Shown: positions 9,277 through 19,160 of the stretch, in pieces
Position numbering within the stretch: position 1 is the first letter of the stretch
How the letters are laid out: each line of letters begins with the position of its first letter
Assembly (NCBI RefSeq): GCF_000972865.1
Contig: NZ_CP011144.1
Span: 1,922,001-1,986,000 of the forward strand
DNA length: 64,000 nt
Direction of reading: 5' to 3'
DNA from: Pseudoxanthomonas suwonensis
Lineage (GTDB): Bacteria > Pseudomonadota > Gammaproteobacteria > Xanthomonadales > Xanthomonadaceae
The notes under the pieces: model-generated
What the model saw: the letters and a program-made list of their open reading frames with translations, nothing else
What the model was told of the DNA's origin: nothing
Databases searched by the model: none
Program-made: the position numbers and the translations under genes

Positions 9277-10272
9277 ATGTTGTCCATGACGATTTCGCCG
9301 AAATCGCGGCTGTGCGCGTGCCTGATGCTGGCCGTCGCGCTGGCTGCCTGCTCCAAGCAGGAAGAGGCCGCCCCGGCGGCGACCGCGCCTGCCGCAGCGG
9401 ACGCACCTGCCGCCGAGCCGGCGGCGACGCCGCCCGCCCCCGCGGTCGCGGCCACGGTCCAGGCGATGGGCGCCGACCAGCTGCGCGACGCCGCCAGCCA
9501 GGCGCTGCGCGAGAACCGGATGTACGCGCCGGCCGGCGACAACGCGATGGAGTACTACCTCGCGCTGCGCGACAAGCTGCCCGACGACGCCGGCGTCTCC
9601 AGCGCACTGACCGACCTGATGCCGTATACGCTCATCGCCGCCGAGCAGGCGGTGGCGCGCGAGCAGTTCGAGGAAGCGCAGCGCCTGCTGGCGCTGATCG
9701 AGAAGGCTGACCAGACCGCGCCGGCACTGCCGCGCATCCGCCAGAGCATCACTTCCTCGCAGCAGGCCGTGGCCCAGCGCAGCGAAGCCGACGCTGCGCG
9801 CGCGCGCGCCGACGCCGAGGCCCGCGCCCAGGCCCAGCAGCAGCAGCTCGCCACGCAGCAGGCGGCCGAGGCCGAGGCGGCACGCCGCCTTGCCGAGCAG
9901 GAAACCGCGCGCCAGGCCGCCGCCGCGCGCGAGGCCGAGGAACAGCGCGAAGCGGCCGCACGCCAGGCCGCGGCGCAGCAGCAGGCCGCCGCCGTCGCCC
10001 AGCCCGCGCCGGCCCAGCGCAGCCTGCGCCCGATCAGCATGCCCTCGCCGCGCTATCCGCCCGACGCGCTGCGTGCCGGCACCGCGGGCGAGGTGCTGGT
10101 CGAGTTCACCGTCGGCACCGACGGCTCGGTCACCGACGCCCGCGTGCTGCGCGCCAATCCGGCACGCACCTTCGACCGCGAGGCGCTCAACGCGGTGCGC
10201 CGCTGGCGCTTCGAGCCGGTCGACGCGCCGGTCACCACCCGCCGCACGGTGGCCTTCAGCCCGGGCGGCTGA
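9277..10272 (+). CDS. TonB C-terminal-domain lipoprotein
   Basis: 331 residues from the ATG at 9277, which has a GGGGGA ribosome site 6 bases upstream. The signal peptide ends in a lipobox (ALAAC, Cys25). The middle (about 150-240) is an Ala/Gln/Glu/Arg-rich coiled coil. The C-terminal 75 residues form a TonB-type domain (YPPDALRAGTAGEVLVEFTVG, then ALNAVRRWRFEPV). Such proteins may link an anchored partner across the periplasm. Unlike classical TonB, the anchor is a lipid rather than a membrane helix, so energy transduction is doubtful; an envelope-structural role is possible. No exbBD lies nearby. Followed by a strong terminator. Confidence 0.8.
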   Translation: MLSMTISPKSRLCACLMLAVALAACSKQEEAAPAATAPAAADAPAAEPAATPPAPAVAATVQAMGADQLRDAASQALRENRMYAPAGDNAMEYYLALRDKLPDDAGVSSALTDLMPYTLIAAEQAVAREQFEEAQRLLALIEKADQTAPALPRIRQSITSSQQAVAQRSEADAARARADAEARAQAQQQQLATQQAAEAEAARRLAEQETARQAAAAREAEEQREAAARQAAAQQQAAAVAQPAPAQRSLRPISMPSPRYPPDALRAGTAGEVLVEFTVGTDGSVTDARVLRANPARTFDREALNAVRRWRFEPVDAPVTTRRTVAFSPGG

Positions 10273-10297
10273 CCGGCGCCGCAGGCCCGACACGAAG

Positions 10298-10323
10298 AGG
10301 CCCGGCATCGCCGGGCCTTTTTC
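10298..10323 (+). terminator. Intrinsic terminator after the TonB-domain gene
   Basis: A 9-bp stem AGGCCCGGC / GCCGGGCCT, 3-nt loop, then TTTTTCTT. Confidence 0.9.
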
Positions 10324-10399
10324 TTGGTTCACCCAACTCCGCGGAGGACAACCCGGCCGGCGGAAAAGCGCCGCGCCCGAGATGGCGCCGGGCATTCTC

Positions 10400-10497
10400 C
10401 TGCAGGAGCCCATTCATGGGCGACACGGGCGTCGGAACCACGAGGGCGTCGCCTGGGCCGACGGCGTCGGGTCGCCGGCTGAACCCGGCTCCTACAA
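10400..10497. repeat. REP pair (GTAG/SMAG-type inverted dimer), unit 1
   Basis: Two REP half-units face each other. The left, degenerate half is TGCAGGAGCCCATTCATGG; the right half is the reverse complement of TGTAGGAGCCGGGTTCAGCC. Together they can fold into one long hairpin. The family resembles the GTAG palindromes of Stenotrophomonas (SMAG) and Pseudomonas REPs. Confidence 0.85.
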
Positions 10498-10520
10498 CAG
10501 CCGCGCCACCGCCGCTCTTC

Positions 10521-10617
10521 TGTAGGAGCTGACTTCAGTCGGCGACACGGGCGTCGGGATCATGAGCGCGTCGCCTGTGCCGACGGTGTCGGGTCGCGGG
10601 CAAGCCCGGCTCCTACA
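10521..10617. repeat. REP pair, unit 2
   Basis: Same head-to-head structure as unit 1 and about 120 bp from it: TGTAGGAGCTGACTTCAGTC on the left, and a half-unit ending GGCTCCTACA on the right. The right half differs at the hairpin arm (GCGGGCAAGCCCG). Confidence 0.85.
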
Positions 10618-10672
10618 CAAGAGCGGGTCGTCGGGCGGCGAACGAAGTTACGACCCCGAAGTGCCCCGAAGA

Positions 10673-10777
10673 CGTGGCAGGCCGGGTGCGTTGCGGCAGC
10701 GGCCAGGGATGGCCGCGTCGGCGAGTCGGCACACGGACGTGCCGCCGAGACGACCGCAACGCACCCGGCCTGCCGCG
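10673..10777 (+). ncRNA. Candidate structured RNA: long stem enclosing two ANGGAN-loop hairpins
   Basis: A 21-bp perfect inverted repeat (10676-10696 with 10754-10774), extendable to 24 bp, encloses two hairpins. Hairpin A: GCGGCC / GGCCGC with hexaloop AGGGAT (10705-10710). Hairpin B: CGGCAC / GTGCCG with hexaloop ACGGAC (10733-10738), plus five more pairs below a bulge. Both hexaloops fit ANGGAN closed by a C-G pair, which is the established CsrA/RsmA recognition shape, and only when read on the plus strand. Whether it is transcribed is unknown; a DNA cruciform repeat is the alternative. The remaining 10778-10909 holds nothing I recognise. Confidence 0.45.
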
Positions 10778-10909
10778 GCTCAGCCCGAAGCCGACCACCC
10801 AAACGCTCTTGCCGTTGCCGCTTCCCGTGTCGCTGCGGTTGCGGCGCCCCCCATCCCCTCGAATCGGCGAAGAATCTTTCTCTTCCCACGGTGGCGGAGG
10901 GTCGCCGGC

Positions 10910-12087
10910 TCAGGTCGAGATCGCCAGCTTCTCCTGCCGGTAGCGCATCACCGCCGCCAGCCACAGCAGCAGCGCCAGGCCCAGGCTGCAGGCCAGGTAC
11001 AGGGCCCATACCTGCGCGCTGATCGGCTCGGCGCGGATCACCTTCAGCAGCAGCTGGTTCTGCGCCAGGAACGGCACCGCGAACTGCCACAGCTGGGTCT
11101 TCACCGGGTTGGCCATCAGCATGATGGTCGGGACCATCGGCAACAGCATCAGCCAGGTCATGTGGCTCTGCGCCTCCTTCAGGCTCTTGGCGGCGGCGGC
11201 CAGGAAGGTGAGCAGCGAAGTGCCGATCAGCAGCATCGGCAGCAGCACCAGCAGGAAGCGGCCGATCGCCAGCATCGACACGTCCAGCTGGCGGGCGATG
11301 CCGGCCGAGGCCTGCGCGCTGAGCTTGAATGCCAGCAGGGTCAGCAGCAGCGATGCCACGCCCAGCAGGCAGGCGGCCAGTATCTTGCCGCTGACGATCG
11401 CCCCGCGCGCCGCTGGCGTGGCCAGCAGCGGTTCCAGCGTCTGCCGCTCGCGTTCGCCGGCAGTGGCGTCCAGCACCAGCGCGGCGCCGCCGAGGAACGC
11501 GGTGATGATCAGGAAGTACGGCAGCATCACCGACATCAGCATGCCGCGCTTGGCCTCCGGCGTGGCCAGGTCCAGCGTGCCGCTGCTCACCGGCTGTGCC
11601 ACCGCCGGGTCGATGCCGCGCGCCAGCAGGCGCAAGGCGCCGACCTGGCCGCTGTAGGCGGCCAACGCGCCGCGCAGGCGGCGGCCGGGGATCTCCGCGT
11701 CGCGGCGGGTGCTGTCGAGCATGATCTCCACCAGCGCCGGCCGGCCGGCGCGCCAGTCCTCGGCGAAGCGGTCGGAGATGCGCAGCGCCACGTCGACCTT
11801 CTGCTCGCGGATGTCGCCTTCCAGGTCCTGCGGCGGCGGCACCGCCTTGATCCCGTGGGTGGCCAGGAACGCGACCAGGTTCGGCGCGTGTTCCATGCCG
11901 ATCACCGGCACCTCCAGGGTCTTGTCGATCTGGGTCTTGGCCCGCTTCTCGACCAGCGAGCCCATGCCCAGGATCAGCGCCGGGAACAGCAGCGGGCCCA
12001 ACAGCAGCGTGAGCGCCAGGGTGCGGCGGTCGCGGGCGATGTCGCGCAGTTCCTTGACCAGCACGGTCCATATCGTCGCCAGTGCGT

Positions 12088-12091
<4 letters not shown>
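10910..12091 (-). CDS. ABC-2 type permease (NatB-like)
   Basis: 393 residues. An N-terminal membrane helix (about 21-43) follows the amphipathic start MNALATIWTVLVKELRDIARD. A large extracytoplasmic domain comes next, then five or so C-terminal helices with the typical ABC-2 export motif GERERQTLEPLLATPAARGAIVSGK. This matches the NatB type of sodium/drug exporter permease (COG1668), though the substrate cannot be told from sequence. Its start overlaps the stop of the ATPase gene by four bases (ATGA), so the two are translated together. Confidence 0.85.
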
Positions 12092-12834
<743 letters not shown>

Positions 12835-12865
12835 GGCGCGGCTCCCGCTGGAATGTGTCGGCGCA

Positions 12866-14383
12866 TCAGGGTTCCCATCCGTTGAAACTGGTGAAAGGCG
12901 GCACGTAGGTGAGCGTGTCCAGGCAGGCGGCATCGAGCGCCTTGGCGTCGGCCGACTCGATGAACTGGCCGGTGAGCTTGGGCATGCAGCCCAGCCCCAG
13001 GGTGCCGTGGCCCTGGCCGTGCAGGACCAGGTGGCGGCCGTTGGGCAGGCCTTCGAGCACGCGCTCGGCGTAGCGCGGCGGCGTCACCGGATCGAGTTCG
13101 CCGGACAGCAGCAGCACCGGGATCTCCGAGCGGAACGGATCGGTGAAGCCGTCGGGCCGGGTGCCGTGCGGCCAACTGGCGCAGGCGGCGAAGAACATGC
13201 GCGCCACGTCCTGGCCGAGCACGGTGTCGCGGCCGCTGTCGTCCTCGCGGAAGCGGTCGGCGTCCTCGGCGCAGATCACCGACCACTGCATGCCGCGCGC
13301 CATCGAACCGCCCATGCTGCGGCCCATCAGTTCCGAGAGCGACTTCAGCGGCGCGAAGCGGCCGTGGGCGGCTTCGTCCAGCACCAGCGGCAGCAGCGCG
13401 GCGGTCTGCGGCATGTACGAGAACATGAAGGCCAGTCCGGTGACGGTGTCCGCGTCGACCTGCCCGCGCCGGCTCTCGCCGCTGGCCGGATCGCGGAATT
13501 CCACCTCGGCCGGCGCTTCCTTCAGCTTCGCCACCAGTGCATCGAGCTGGGCGCGCGCGTCCTGCGGGAAGCGCTGCGCGCAGGCCGGCAGCTGCCGGCA
13601 CTGCGCCGACTGCAGCGCCAGCGCATCCTCGAAGGTGTGGGCGAACTCGCCGCCGACGACCAGGTCGTTCGGCGCCACGCCGTCCAGGACGATGCTGCGC
13701 ACGCGCTGCGGGAAACGGCCGGCGTACTGCTGGGCCACGCGGGTGCCATAGGAACCGCCGACCAGGTTGACCCGGGAAGCGCCGATCGCCTCGCGCACCG
13801 CGTCCAGGTCGCGGATCGCGTCGGTGGTGGTGTAGAAGCGCGGGTCGGCGCGGTCGGCGGCGGCGGCGGCGCACTCGGCGGCGAACGCGGCGATGGCATC
13901 GGCATCGACCACCGGCGTGGCTTCGCCGTCGTGGTCGGGCGGCAGGCATTCCAGCGCGTTGGAACCGCCGGTGCCGCGCTGGTCGACCAGCACGATGTGG
14001 CGCTGCTTGCGCACTTCGCCGAAGGCCGGGTTCAGCGACGGCCACACCGACACCGCCGACTGGCCCGGGCCGCCGGCCAGGAAGAACACCGGGTCGGGGC
14101 TGGCGTTGGCCTCGTCGGTGGCCGGCAGCCAGGCCAGGTTGAGGCGGATGCGCCGGCCATCGGGAGCGTCGTGGTCTTCCGGCACCTCGAACGTGGCGCA
14201 CTGCGCCTGCACGTTGGCCGCCGCCGCGCCGCTGGCCAGGGTGCAGGGCTCGAACGCGATCGAGCCGTAGTGGCGCGTCGAGGACACGGGCGCCGCCGGG
14301 TCGGCGGCGTTGTCGCAGCCGGCCAGGAGCGCCGCGGAGGCGATGGCGACGGCCAGCGGGATGGAGGTCTTGCGCGACATCAT
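12866..14383 (-). CDS. Lipoprotein alpha/beta-hydrolase, TAP-like peptidase family
   Basis: 505 residues. The signal peptide has lipobox LLAGC (Cys23). It has the alpha/beta-hydrolase fold: oxyanion region FFLAGGPGQSA, HIVLVDQRGTGGS, nucleophile elbow GGSYGT (catalytic Ser), late Asp in SGELDPVTPP and His in GQGHGTLG. The C-terminal part is the TAP-like domain known from Streptomyces tripeptidyl aminopeptidases. It probably trims short peptides in the periplasm. Two Met codons begin the ORF; either may be used. It lies 31 bp upstream of natA on the same strand and may be cotranscribed. Confidence 0.85.
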   Translation of the reverse strand: MMSRKTSIPLAVAIASAALLAGCDNAADPAAPVSSTRHYGSIAFEPCTLASGAAAANVQAQCATFEVPEDHDAPDGRRIRLNLAWLPATDEANASPDPVFFLAGGPGQSAVSVWPSLNPAFGEVRKQRHIVLVDQRGTGGSNALECLPPDHDGEATPVVDADAIAAFAAECAAAAADRADPRFYTTTDAIRDLDAVREAIGASRVNLVGGSYGTRVAQQYAGRFPQRVRSIVLDGVAPNDLVVGGEFAHTFEDALALQSAQCRQLPACAQRFPQDARAQLDALVAKLKEAPAEVEFRDPASGESRRGQVDADTVTGLAFMFSYMPQTAALLPLVLDEAAHGRFAPLKSLSELMGRSMGGSMARGMQWSVICAEDADRFREDDSGRDTVLGQDVARMFFAACASWPHGTRPDGFTDPFRSEIPVLLLSGELDPVTPPRYAERVLEGLPNGRHLVLHGQGHGTLGLGCMPKLTGQFIESADAKALDAACLDTLTYVPPFTSFNGWEP

Positions 14384-14446
14384 CGAAGCGGTCCCTCGGG
14401 GTTCGTGCAGCGGTGGAGCGGGAAGAAGGGCGGCCGGTGCACCGGG

Positions 14447-14641
14447 TCACCCATCGGGAACGAACACGTCCTCGATATGCAGGCCGAACAGGCGGGCGAT
14501 GCGGAACGCCAGCGGCAGGCTCGGATCGTACTTGCCGGTCTCCAGCGCGTTGACGGTCTGCCGCGAGACCTCCAGCCGCTCGGCCAGTTCGCCCTGCGAC
14601 CAGCCCTGCGCCTCGCGCAGCTCGCGCAGCCGGTTGTTCAA
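14447..14641 (-). CDS. Small Xre-type HTH regulator (TTG start)
   Basis: 64 residues, almost all one helix-turn-helix (WSQGELAERLEVSRQTVNALETGKYDPSL, about 14-42), of the YozG/Cro-like class. The start is a TTG at 14641 overlapping the stop of the upstream membrane-protein gene (TTGA), so translational coupling is likely. Such mini-regulators commonly repress the operon of their membrane-protein partner. Two matching 18-bp palindromes at the operon promoter are likely operators. Confidence 0.9.
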   Translation of the reverse strand: MNNRLRELREAQGWSQGELAERLEVSRQTVNALETGKYDPSLPLAFRIARLFGLHIEDVFVPDG

Positions 14642-15219
14642 CGGTAGCGCCTCATGACCACGATCTTGGCCAGGCCGTAGCTGAAGCAGACCAGCGGGAA
14701 CACCCAGATCATCGCCGACGCGGCGGGCACGTCGATCACCTTCGCCGCCTGCAGGAAGCCGCCGGCCATGTACAGCAGCGAGACGAACGCGGTGGCGATG
14801 CAGACCGCCTCCAGTTCGATGCGCTGCTGCATCTCGTCGGTATCGCGGATGTAGCGGACGATCGCGCGCAGCGCCAGCGCGATCGGCGGCAGCGGCAGCA
14901 GCGCGACCAGCGCGCGCAGCGCAGGCTCCTCCACCTGCTTGAGCAGCCAGACCGACGCGAACAGGACCAGCACGTAGGCGCCCATCGCCAGCATCAGTTC
15001 CCGGGTGTAGCGGCGGCGCAGCGCCGGCGAGGCGACGTCGCAGGAATCGGGCAGGCGTCCGCGCAGCAGCGCGGCGAAGGCCAGCATGAGCGCGGTGCCG
15101 TACAGGATGACGCTCACCGCGCCGGGGATCCGGTCCGGAAACAGGTAGGGCAGCGCGTAGCCGATCACGCCGAGCGTGACGGCGGCAGTGAGGATGTGGC
15201 CGGGCCGGATGCGATCCAT
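14638..15219 (-). CDS. Integral membrane protein of an Xre-linked operon
   Basis: 193 residues from the ATG at 15219 (MDRIRPGHILTAAVTLGVIG). Five to six hydrophobic helices are visible (about 8-25, 32-50, 75-95, 105-122, 145-162, 170-188), with short cytoplasmic loops and a conserved-looking RDTDEMQQRIELEA segment. That segment recalls small membrane proteins that pair with Xre regulators. Function unknown. It lies between a 51-residue membrane peptide and the Xre gene in one operon. Confidence 0.8.
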   Translation of the reverse strand: MDRIRPGHILTAAVTLGVIGYALPYLFPDRIPGAVSVILYGTALMLAFAALLRGRLPDSCDVASPALRRRYTRELMLAMGAYVLVLFASVWLLKQVEEPALRALVALLPLPPIALALRAIVRYIRDTDEMQQRIELEAVCIATAFVSLLYMAGGFLQAAKVIDVPAASAMIWVFPLVCFSYGLAKIVVMRRYR

Positions 15220-15223
15220 GGCT

Positions 15224-15379
15224 TCAGCACGCCCCCTGCGACCGGTGCCGGAAGGCGATCGCCAGCCCGGCCAGGGCCAGACCCACGCCCAGGAACACCG
15301 GCTGGCCGGCACCCACCACGGTGATGAAAGCGAGGCCGCAGGCAAGGAACGGCGTGCCTGCGGGACGGCAGCGGGTCAT
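15224..15379 (-). CDS. Small membrane peptide, first gene of the Xre operon
   Basis: 51 residues: MTRCRPAGTPFLACGLAFIT, then VVGAGQPVFLGVGLALAGLA and a basic Cys-ending tail. Two short hydrophobic helices separated by a Gly/Gln/Pro turn make a hairpin-like membrane peptide. The stop lies four bases before the next ATG. No clear Shine-Dalgarno is seen, so translation is not certain, but placement directly after the promoter supports it. Confidence 0.55.
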   Translation of the reverse strand: MTRCRPAGTPFLACGLAFITVVGAGQPVFLGVGLALAGLAIAFRHRSQGAC

Positions 15380-15399
15380 CGGTGACATGGGACGCATCG

Positions 15400-15417
15400 T
15401 GTCAAGGAAGCTTGACA
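15400..15417. promoter_or_regulatory. Operator 1 of the Xre operon (palindrome)
   Basis: TGTCAAG-GAAG-CTTGACA, a perfect 7+4+7 palindrome lying directly downstream of the operon's -10, over the likely transcription start. Confidence 0.65.
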
Positions 15418-15419
15418 GG

Positions 15420-15449
15420 ACGATAGCGGTCCATGCGCGGTTCTGTCAA
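15420..15449 (-). promoter_or_regulatory. Promoter of the Xre/membrane-protein operon
   Basis: On the minus strand, consensus -35 TTGACA (15444-15449) and -10 TATCGT (15420-15425) with an 18-bp spacer. The -35 lies inside operator 2 and operator 1 follows the -10, a layout that would block RNA polymerase at both ends. Confidence 0.65.
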
Positions 15450-15461
15450 GCGTCCTTTACA
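15444..15461. promoter_or_regulatory. Operator 2 of the Xre operon
   Basis: TGTCAAG-CGTC-CTTTACA, the same 7+4+7 design as operator 1 with one base changed in the right arm. Centre-to-centre distance is 44 bp, about four helical turns, so two dimers would sit on the same DNA face. Confidence 0.6.
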
Positions 15462-15498
15462 AGCAGGAACGGTCGCAGTGTTTCCGCCGCGCCGCCGG

Positions 15499-16260
15499 CT
15501 ACTTGTTGCTGACGTACTTCTCGCGGCGGATCTGAGGCACCGGCAATCCATACCCCTTCAGCGCCTCGAAGCAGGCGTCGACCATGTCCGGGTTGCCGCA
15601 CAGGTAGGCGATGTCGGTGGCCGGATCCGGGGCGAACTCGGCCAGCTGCTGCTGCACATAGCCGTGGCGCACGTCGGGGTGCGCCTGCGGCGAACCGGCC
15701 GCGGGCAGTTCGCGCGACAGGCACGGCACGTAGCGGAAGCGCGGGTGCGCGTCGGCGAAGGCGCGGAAGTCCTCCGCGTAGAGCAGTTCGCCCGGGGTGC
15801 GCGCGCCGGACAGCACCACCACCTCGGTCCCGCGTTCGGCCATCTGCTGCGCCAGCACCGGCAGCATCGAGCGGTACGGGGTCACGCCGGTGCCGGTGCC
15901 GATCAGCAGGTAGCGCCGGTTGTGGTCGCCGGGCATCAGGCAGAAGCGGCCGTAGGGGCCGCTGGCGTTGATCCGGTCGCCGAGCGCCAGGCCTTCGAAC
16001 AGCGCGGTCGCCGCCCCGCCGGGCACGTGGCTGACCGCGATCTCCACCGCTTCGCCCGGTCCCATCGCGTGGTCGTGGATGGTCGCCAGCGAATAGCTGC
16101 GCCGCGCCGGGGTGCCGTCGGCGTAGTCGAAGTGGATCTGGATGAACTGGCCGGGGATGAAGTCCAGCGGCTGGCCGTCGTCGCGGGCGAGCACGTAGTG
16201 GCCGATGGTGGGCGCCAGCATGCGGCGGTCGACGAGGCGGAGCGGGAACTGGACGGGCAC
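15499..16260 (-). CDS. Ferredoxin--NADP reductase family oxidoreductase
   Basis: Flavoprotein passing electrons between NAD(P)H and a ferredoxin/flavodoxin-type partner. The FAD-binding barrel has RSYSLA (about 54-59) for flavin phosphate contact. The nucleotide domain starts LIGTGTGVTPYRSML and has the C-terminal CGNPDMVDACFEALKGYG; the terminal REKYVSNK is typical of this group. I picked the GTG at 16260 (253 aa). No ATG fits between it and the divergent ABC gene; the ATG at 16365 would overlap that gene's start. The start is therefore the least certain part. Confidence 0.82.
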   Translation of the reverse strand: MPVQFPLRLVDRRMLAPTIGHYVLARDDGQPLDFIPGQFIQIHFDYADGTPARRSYSLATIHDHAMGPGEAVEIAVSHVPGGAATALFEGLALGDRINASGPYGRFCLMPGDHNRRYLLIGTGTGVTPYRSMLPVLAQQMAERGTEVVVLSGARTPGELLYAEDFRAFADAHPRFRYVPCLSRELPAAGSPQAHPDVRHGYVQQQLAEFAPDPATDIAYLCGNPDMVDACFEALKGYGLPVPQIRREKYVSNK

Positions 16261-16311
16261 GATGGTCGTTTTCGCAACGGTCTGTAGCCGGGGCCGGGCC
16301 CGGCGGCGACC

Positions 16312-16317
16312 TATAAT
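16312..16317 (+). promoter_or_regulatory. -10 hexamer for the YadG-type ABC gene
   Basis: A perfect TATAAT, 46 bp before the ATG at 16364, in the gap between divergent genes. The -35 is poor. Confidence 0.5.
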
Positions 16318-16363
16318 AGCCGCAGCCCAAGAACAGTCGCCGGCCCACGGCGCGAAGGCCTCC

Positions 16364-17317
<954 letters not shown>

Positions 17318-17320
17318 CCA

Positions 17321-17350
17321 CCGTCGTTCCCGCGAAGGCAGGAATGACGG
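17321..17350. repeat. Solo palindrome of the CCGTCRTYCC family
   Basis: An imperfect hairpin, CCGTCGTTCCCGC - GAAG - GCAGGAATGACGG, in the spacer between the two ABC genes. Related palindromes occur at 25615 and 33853. It is followed by a doubled AGCAACCGCAA(T/C) tract. Confidence 0.7.
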
Positions 17351-17415
17351 CAAGAGCAACGGCAGCACGGCACAGCAACCGCAATAGCAACCGCAACAAA
17401 GCTTGCGAGACACGA

Positions 17416-18222
17416 ATGAACCAGGCCACGACCACCCCCGCCGAACCCACCATCACCCAGCGCAACCTCGTCGCCCTCGGCACCATCGTGCGCCGCGAGG
17501 TACGCCGGATCCTGCGCATCTGGGGCCAGACCCTGGTGCCGCCAGCGATCACCATGACCCTGTACTTCCTGATCTTCGGCGGCCTGATCGGCTCGAAGAT
17601 CGGTGACATGGGCGGCTTCAGCTACATGCAGTTCATCGTCCCCGGCCTGGTGATGATGAGCGTGATCCAGAACAGCTACGGCAACATCTCCTCCTCGTTC
17701 TTCGGCGCCAAGTTCGGCCGCCACGTCGAGGAGCTGCTGGTCAGCCCGATGCCGAACTGGGTGATCCTGTGGGGCTACGTGTCCGGCGCGGTGCTGCGCG
17801 GTCTGCTGGTCGGGGTGATCGTGCTGGGGATCGCCATGTTCTTCACCCCGGTGCGGATACCGCACCCGCTGGTGACGCTGAGCACGGTGCTGCTGGGCGC
17901 GACCATCTTCTCGCTGGCCGGTTTCGTCAACGCGGTCTACGCCAAGAAGTTCGACGACGTGGCGATCGTGCCGACCTTCATCCTGACCCCGCTGACCTAC
18001 CTGGGCGGGGTGTTCTATTCGGTCACGCTGCTGCCGGGCTGGGCGCAGGCGCTGACCCACGCCAATCCGATCTTCTACATGGTCAACGCGTTCCGCTATG
18101 GCCTGCTCGGCACCTCCGACGTGCCGCTGTGGGTGGCCTACGCGCTGATGCTCGGCTTCGTCGCCGCGCTGTCGACGCTGTCGCTGTGGCTGCTGCGCCG
18201 CGGCGTGGGCCTGCGCAGCTGA
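17416..18222 (+). CDS. ABC-2 type permease (YadH-type)
   Basis: 268 residues from the ATG at 17416 (MNQATTTPAEPTITQRNLVA). Six membrane helices and the ABC-2 signature around GAKFGRHVEELLVSPMPNWV, which couples to the ATPase, are present. Also typical are LTPLTYLGGVFYSVTLLPGW and NPIFYMVNAFRYG. It is the partner of the ATPase 98 bp upstream; the spacer carries a palindromic repeat. panE follows after 8 bp and may be in the same transcript. Confidence 0.88.
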   Translation: MNQATTTPAEPTITQRNLVALGTIVRREVRRILRIWGQTLVPPAITMTLYFLIFGGLIGSKIGDMGGFSYMQFIVPGLVMMSVIQNSYGNISSSFFGAKFGRHVEELLVSPMPNWVILWGYVSGAVLRGLLVGVIVLGIAMFFTPVRIPHPLVTLSTVLLGATIFSLAGFVNAVYAKKFDDVAIVPTFILTPLTYLGGVFYSVTLLPGWAQALTHANPIFYMVNAFRYGLLGTSDVPLWVAYALMLGFVAALSTLSLWLLRRGVGLRS

Positions 18223-18230
18223 GGCCGGCC

Positions 18231-19157
18231 ATGCGCCTGCTCGTGCTCGGCGCCGGCGGCACCGGCGGCTATTTCGGCGGCCGGCTGGCGCAGTCGGGCG
18301 CGGACGTCACCTTTCTGGTCCGCCCCGCGCGCGCGGCGCTGCTGCGCGAGCGCGGCCTGCGCATCCGCAGCCCGCTGGGCGATGCCGACCTGGCGGTGGC
18401 CGCGGTCACCGCCGCGGAGCTGGCCGCACTGCCGCCGTTCGACCTGGTCCTGCTCAGTTGCAAGGCCTACGACCTGGGCAGCGCGATGGACGTCCTCGGC
18501 GCGACCGGTCCGGACACGGCCATCCTGCCGATCCTCAACGGCCTGCTCCACTACGAGGCACTGGATGTGCGCTTTGGCAGCGCACGCGTGCTCGGCGGGC
18601 TGTGCTTCATCAGCGCCACGCTCGGCGCCGATGGCGAGGTCCTGCACATGGGCCGGCCGGCCTCGATCACCTTCGGCCTGCGCGAGGGCAATGCCGACAC
18701 CGGCGCGCTGGCGTCGCTGGCCGCGGCCTGCGCCCATGCGGGTGTGGACCACCTGGTCGCGCCCGACATCGCCCGTGCGCAATGGATCAAGTTCAGTTTC
18801 CTCGCCGCGCTGGCCGCGGGCACCTGCCTGATGCGCGGCAGCGTTGGCGCCATCGTCGCCACCGAGGGCGGCGCGGCGTTCATGGCCACGCTGCACGAGG
18901 AATGCCTGGCGGTGGCCGCCGCCGAAGGCCAGCCGGTGCCCGAAGACGAAGCGCGAAGCGCGCGCGACCAGCTGGTCCGTGCCAGCTCGCCGGTCACCGC
19001 CTCGATGCTGCGCGACCTGGAGGCCGGACGGCCGGTGGAGGCGTTGCAGATCGTCGGCGACATGGTCCACCGGGCGCATCGCGCCGGCCTGCCCGTGCCG
19101 TTGCTGGAGGCGGCATGGTCGCACCTGCAGGTGTACGAGGCGCAGCAGCAGCGCTGA
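18231..19157 (+). CDS. panE: 2-dehydropantoate 2-reductase (PanE/ApbA family)
   Basis: NADPH-dependent reduction of ketopantoate to pantoate in pantothenate/CoA synthesis. 308 residues. Rossmann motif GAGGTGGYFGGRLAQSG near the N-terminus, then SCKAYDL (lysine region) and ILPILNGLLH. The C-terminal ketopantoate-reductase domain has WIKFSFLAALAAGTCLMR and ASSPVTASMLRDLEAGRPVE (the SSMxxDxxxGRxxE-type motif). Several paralogues of this family exist in many genomes, so an acting substrate other than ketopantoate is possible. The stop lies 3 bp from the end of the convergent regulator gene. Confidence 0.87.
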   Translation: MRLLVLGAGGTGGYFGGRLAQSGADVTFLVRPARAALLRERGLRIRSPLGDADLAVAAVTAAELAALPPFDLVLLSCKAYDLGSAMDVLGATGPDTAILPILNGLLHYEALDVRFGSARVLGGLCFISATLGADGEVLHMGRPASITFGLREGNADTGALASLAAACAHAGVDHLVAPDIARAQWIKFSFLAALAAGTCLMRGSVGAIVATEGGAAFMATLHEECLAVAAAEGQPVPEDEARSARDQLVRASSPVTASMLRDLEAGRPVEALQIVGDMVHRAHRAGLPVPLLEAAWSHLQVYEAQQQR

Positions 19158-19160
19158 GCG

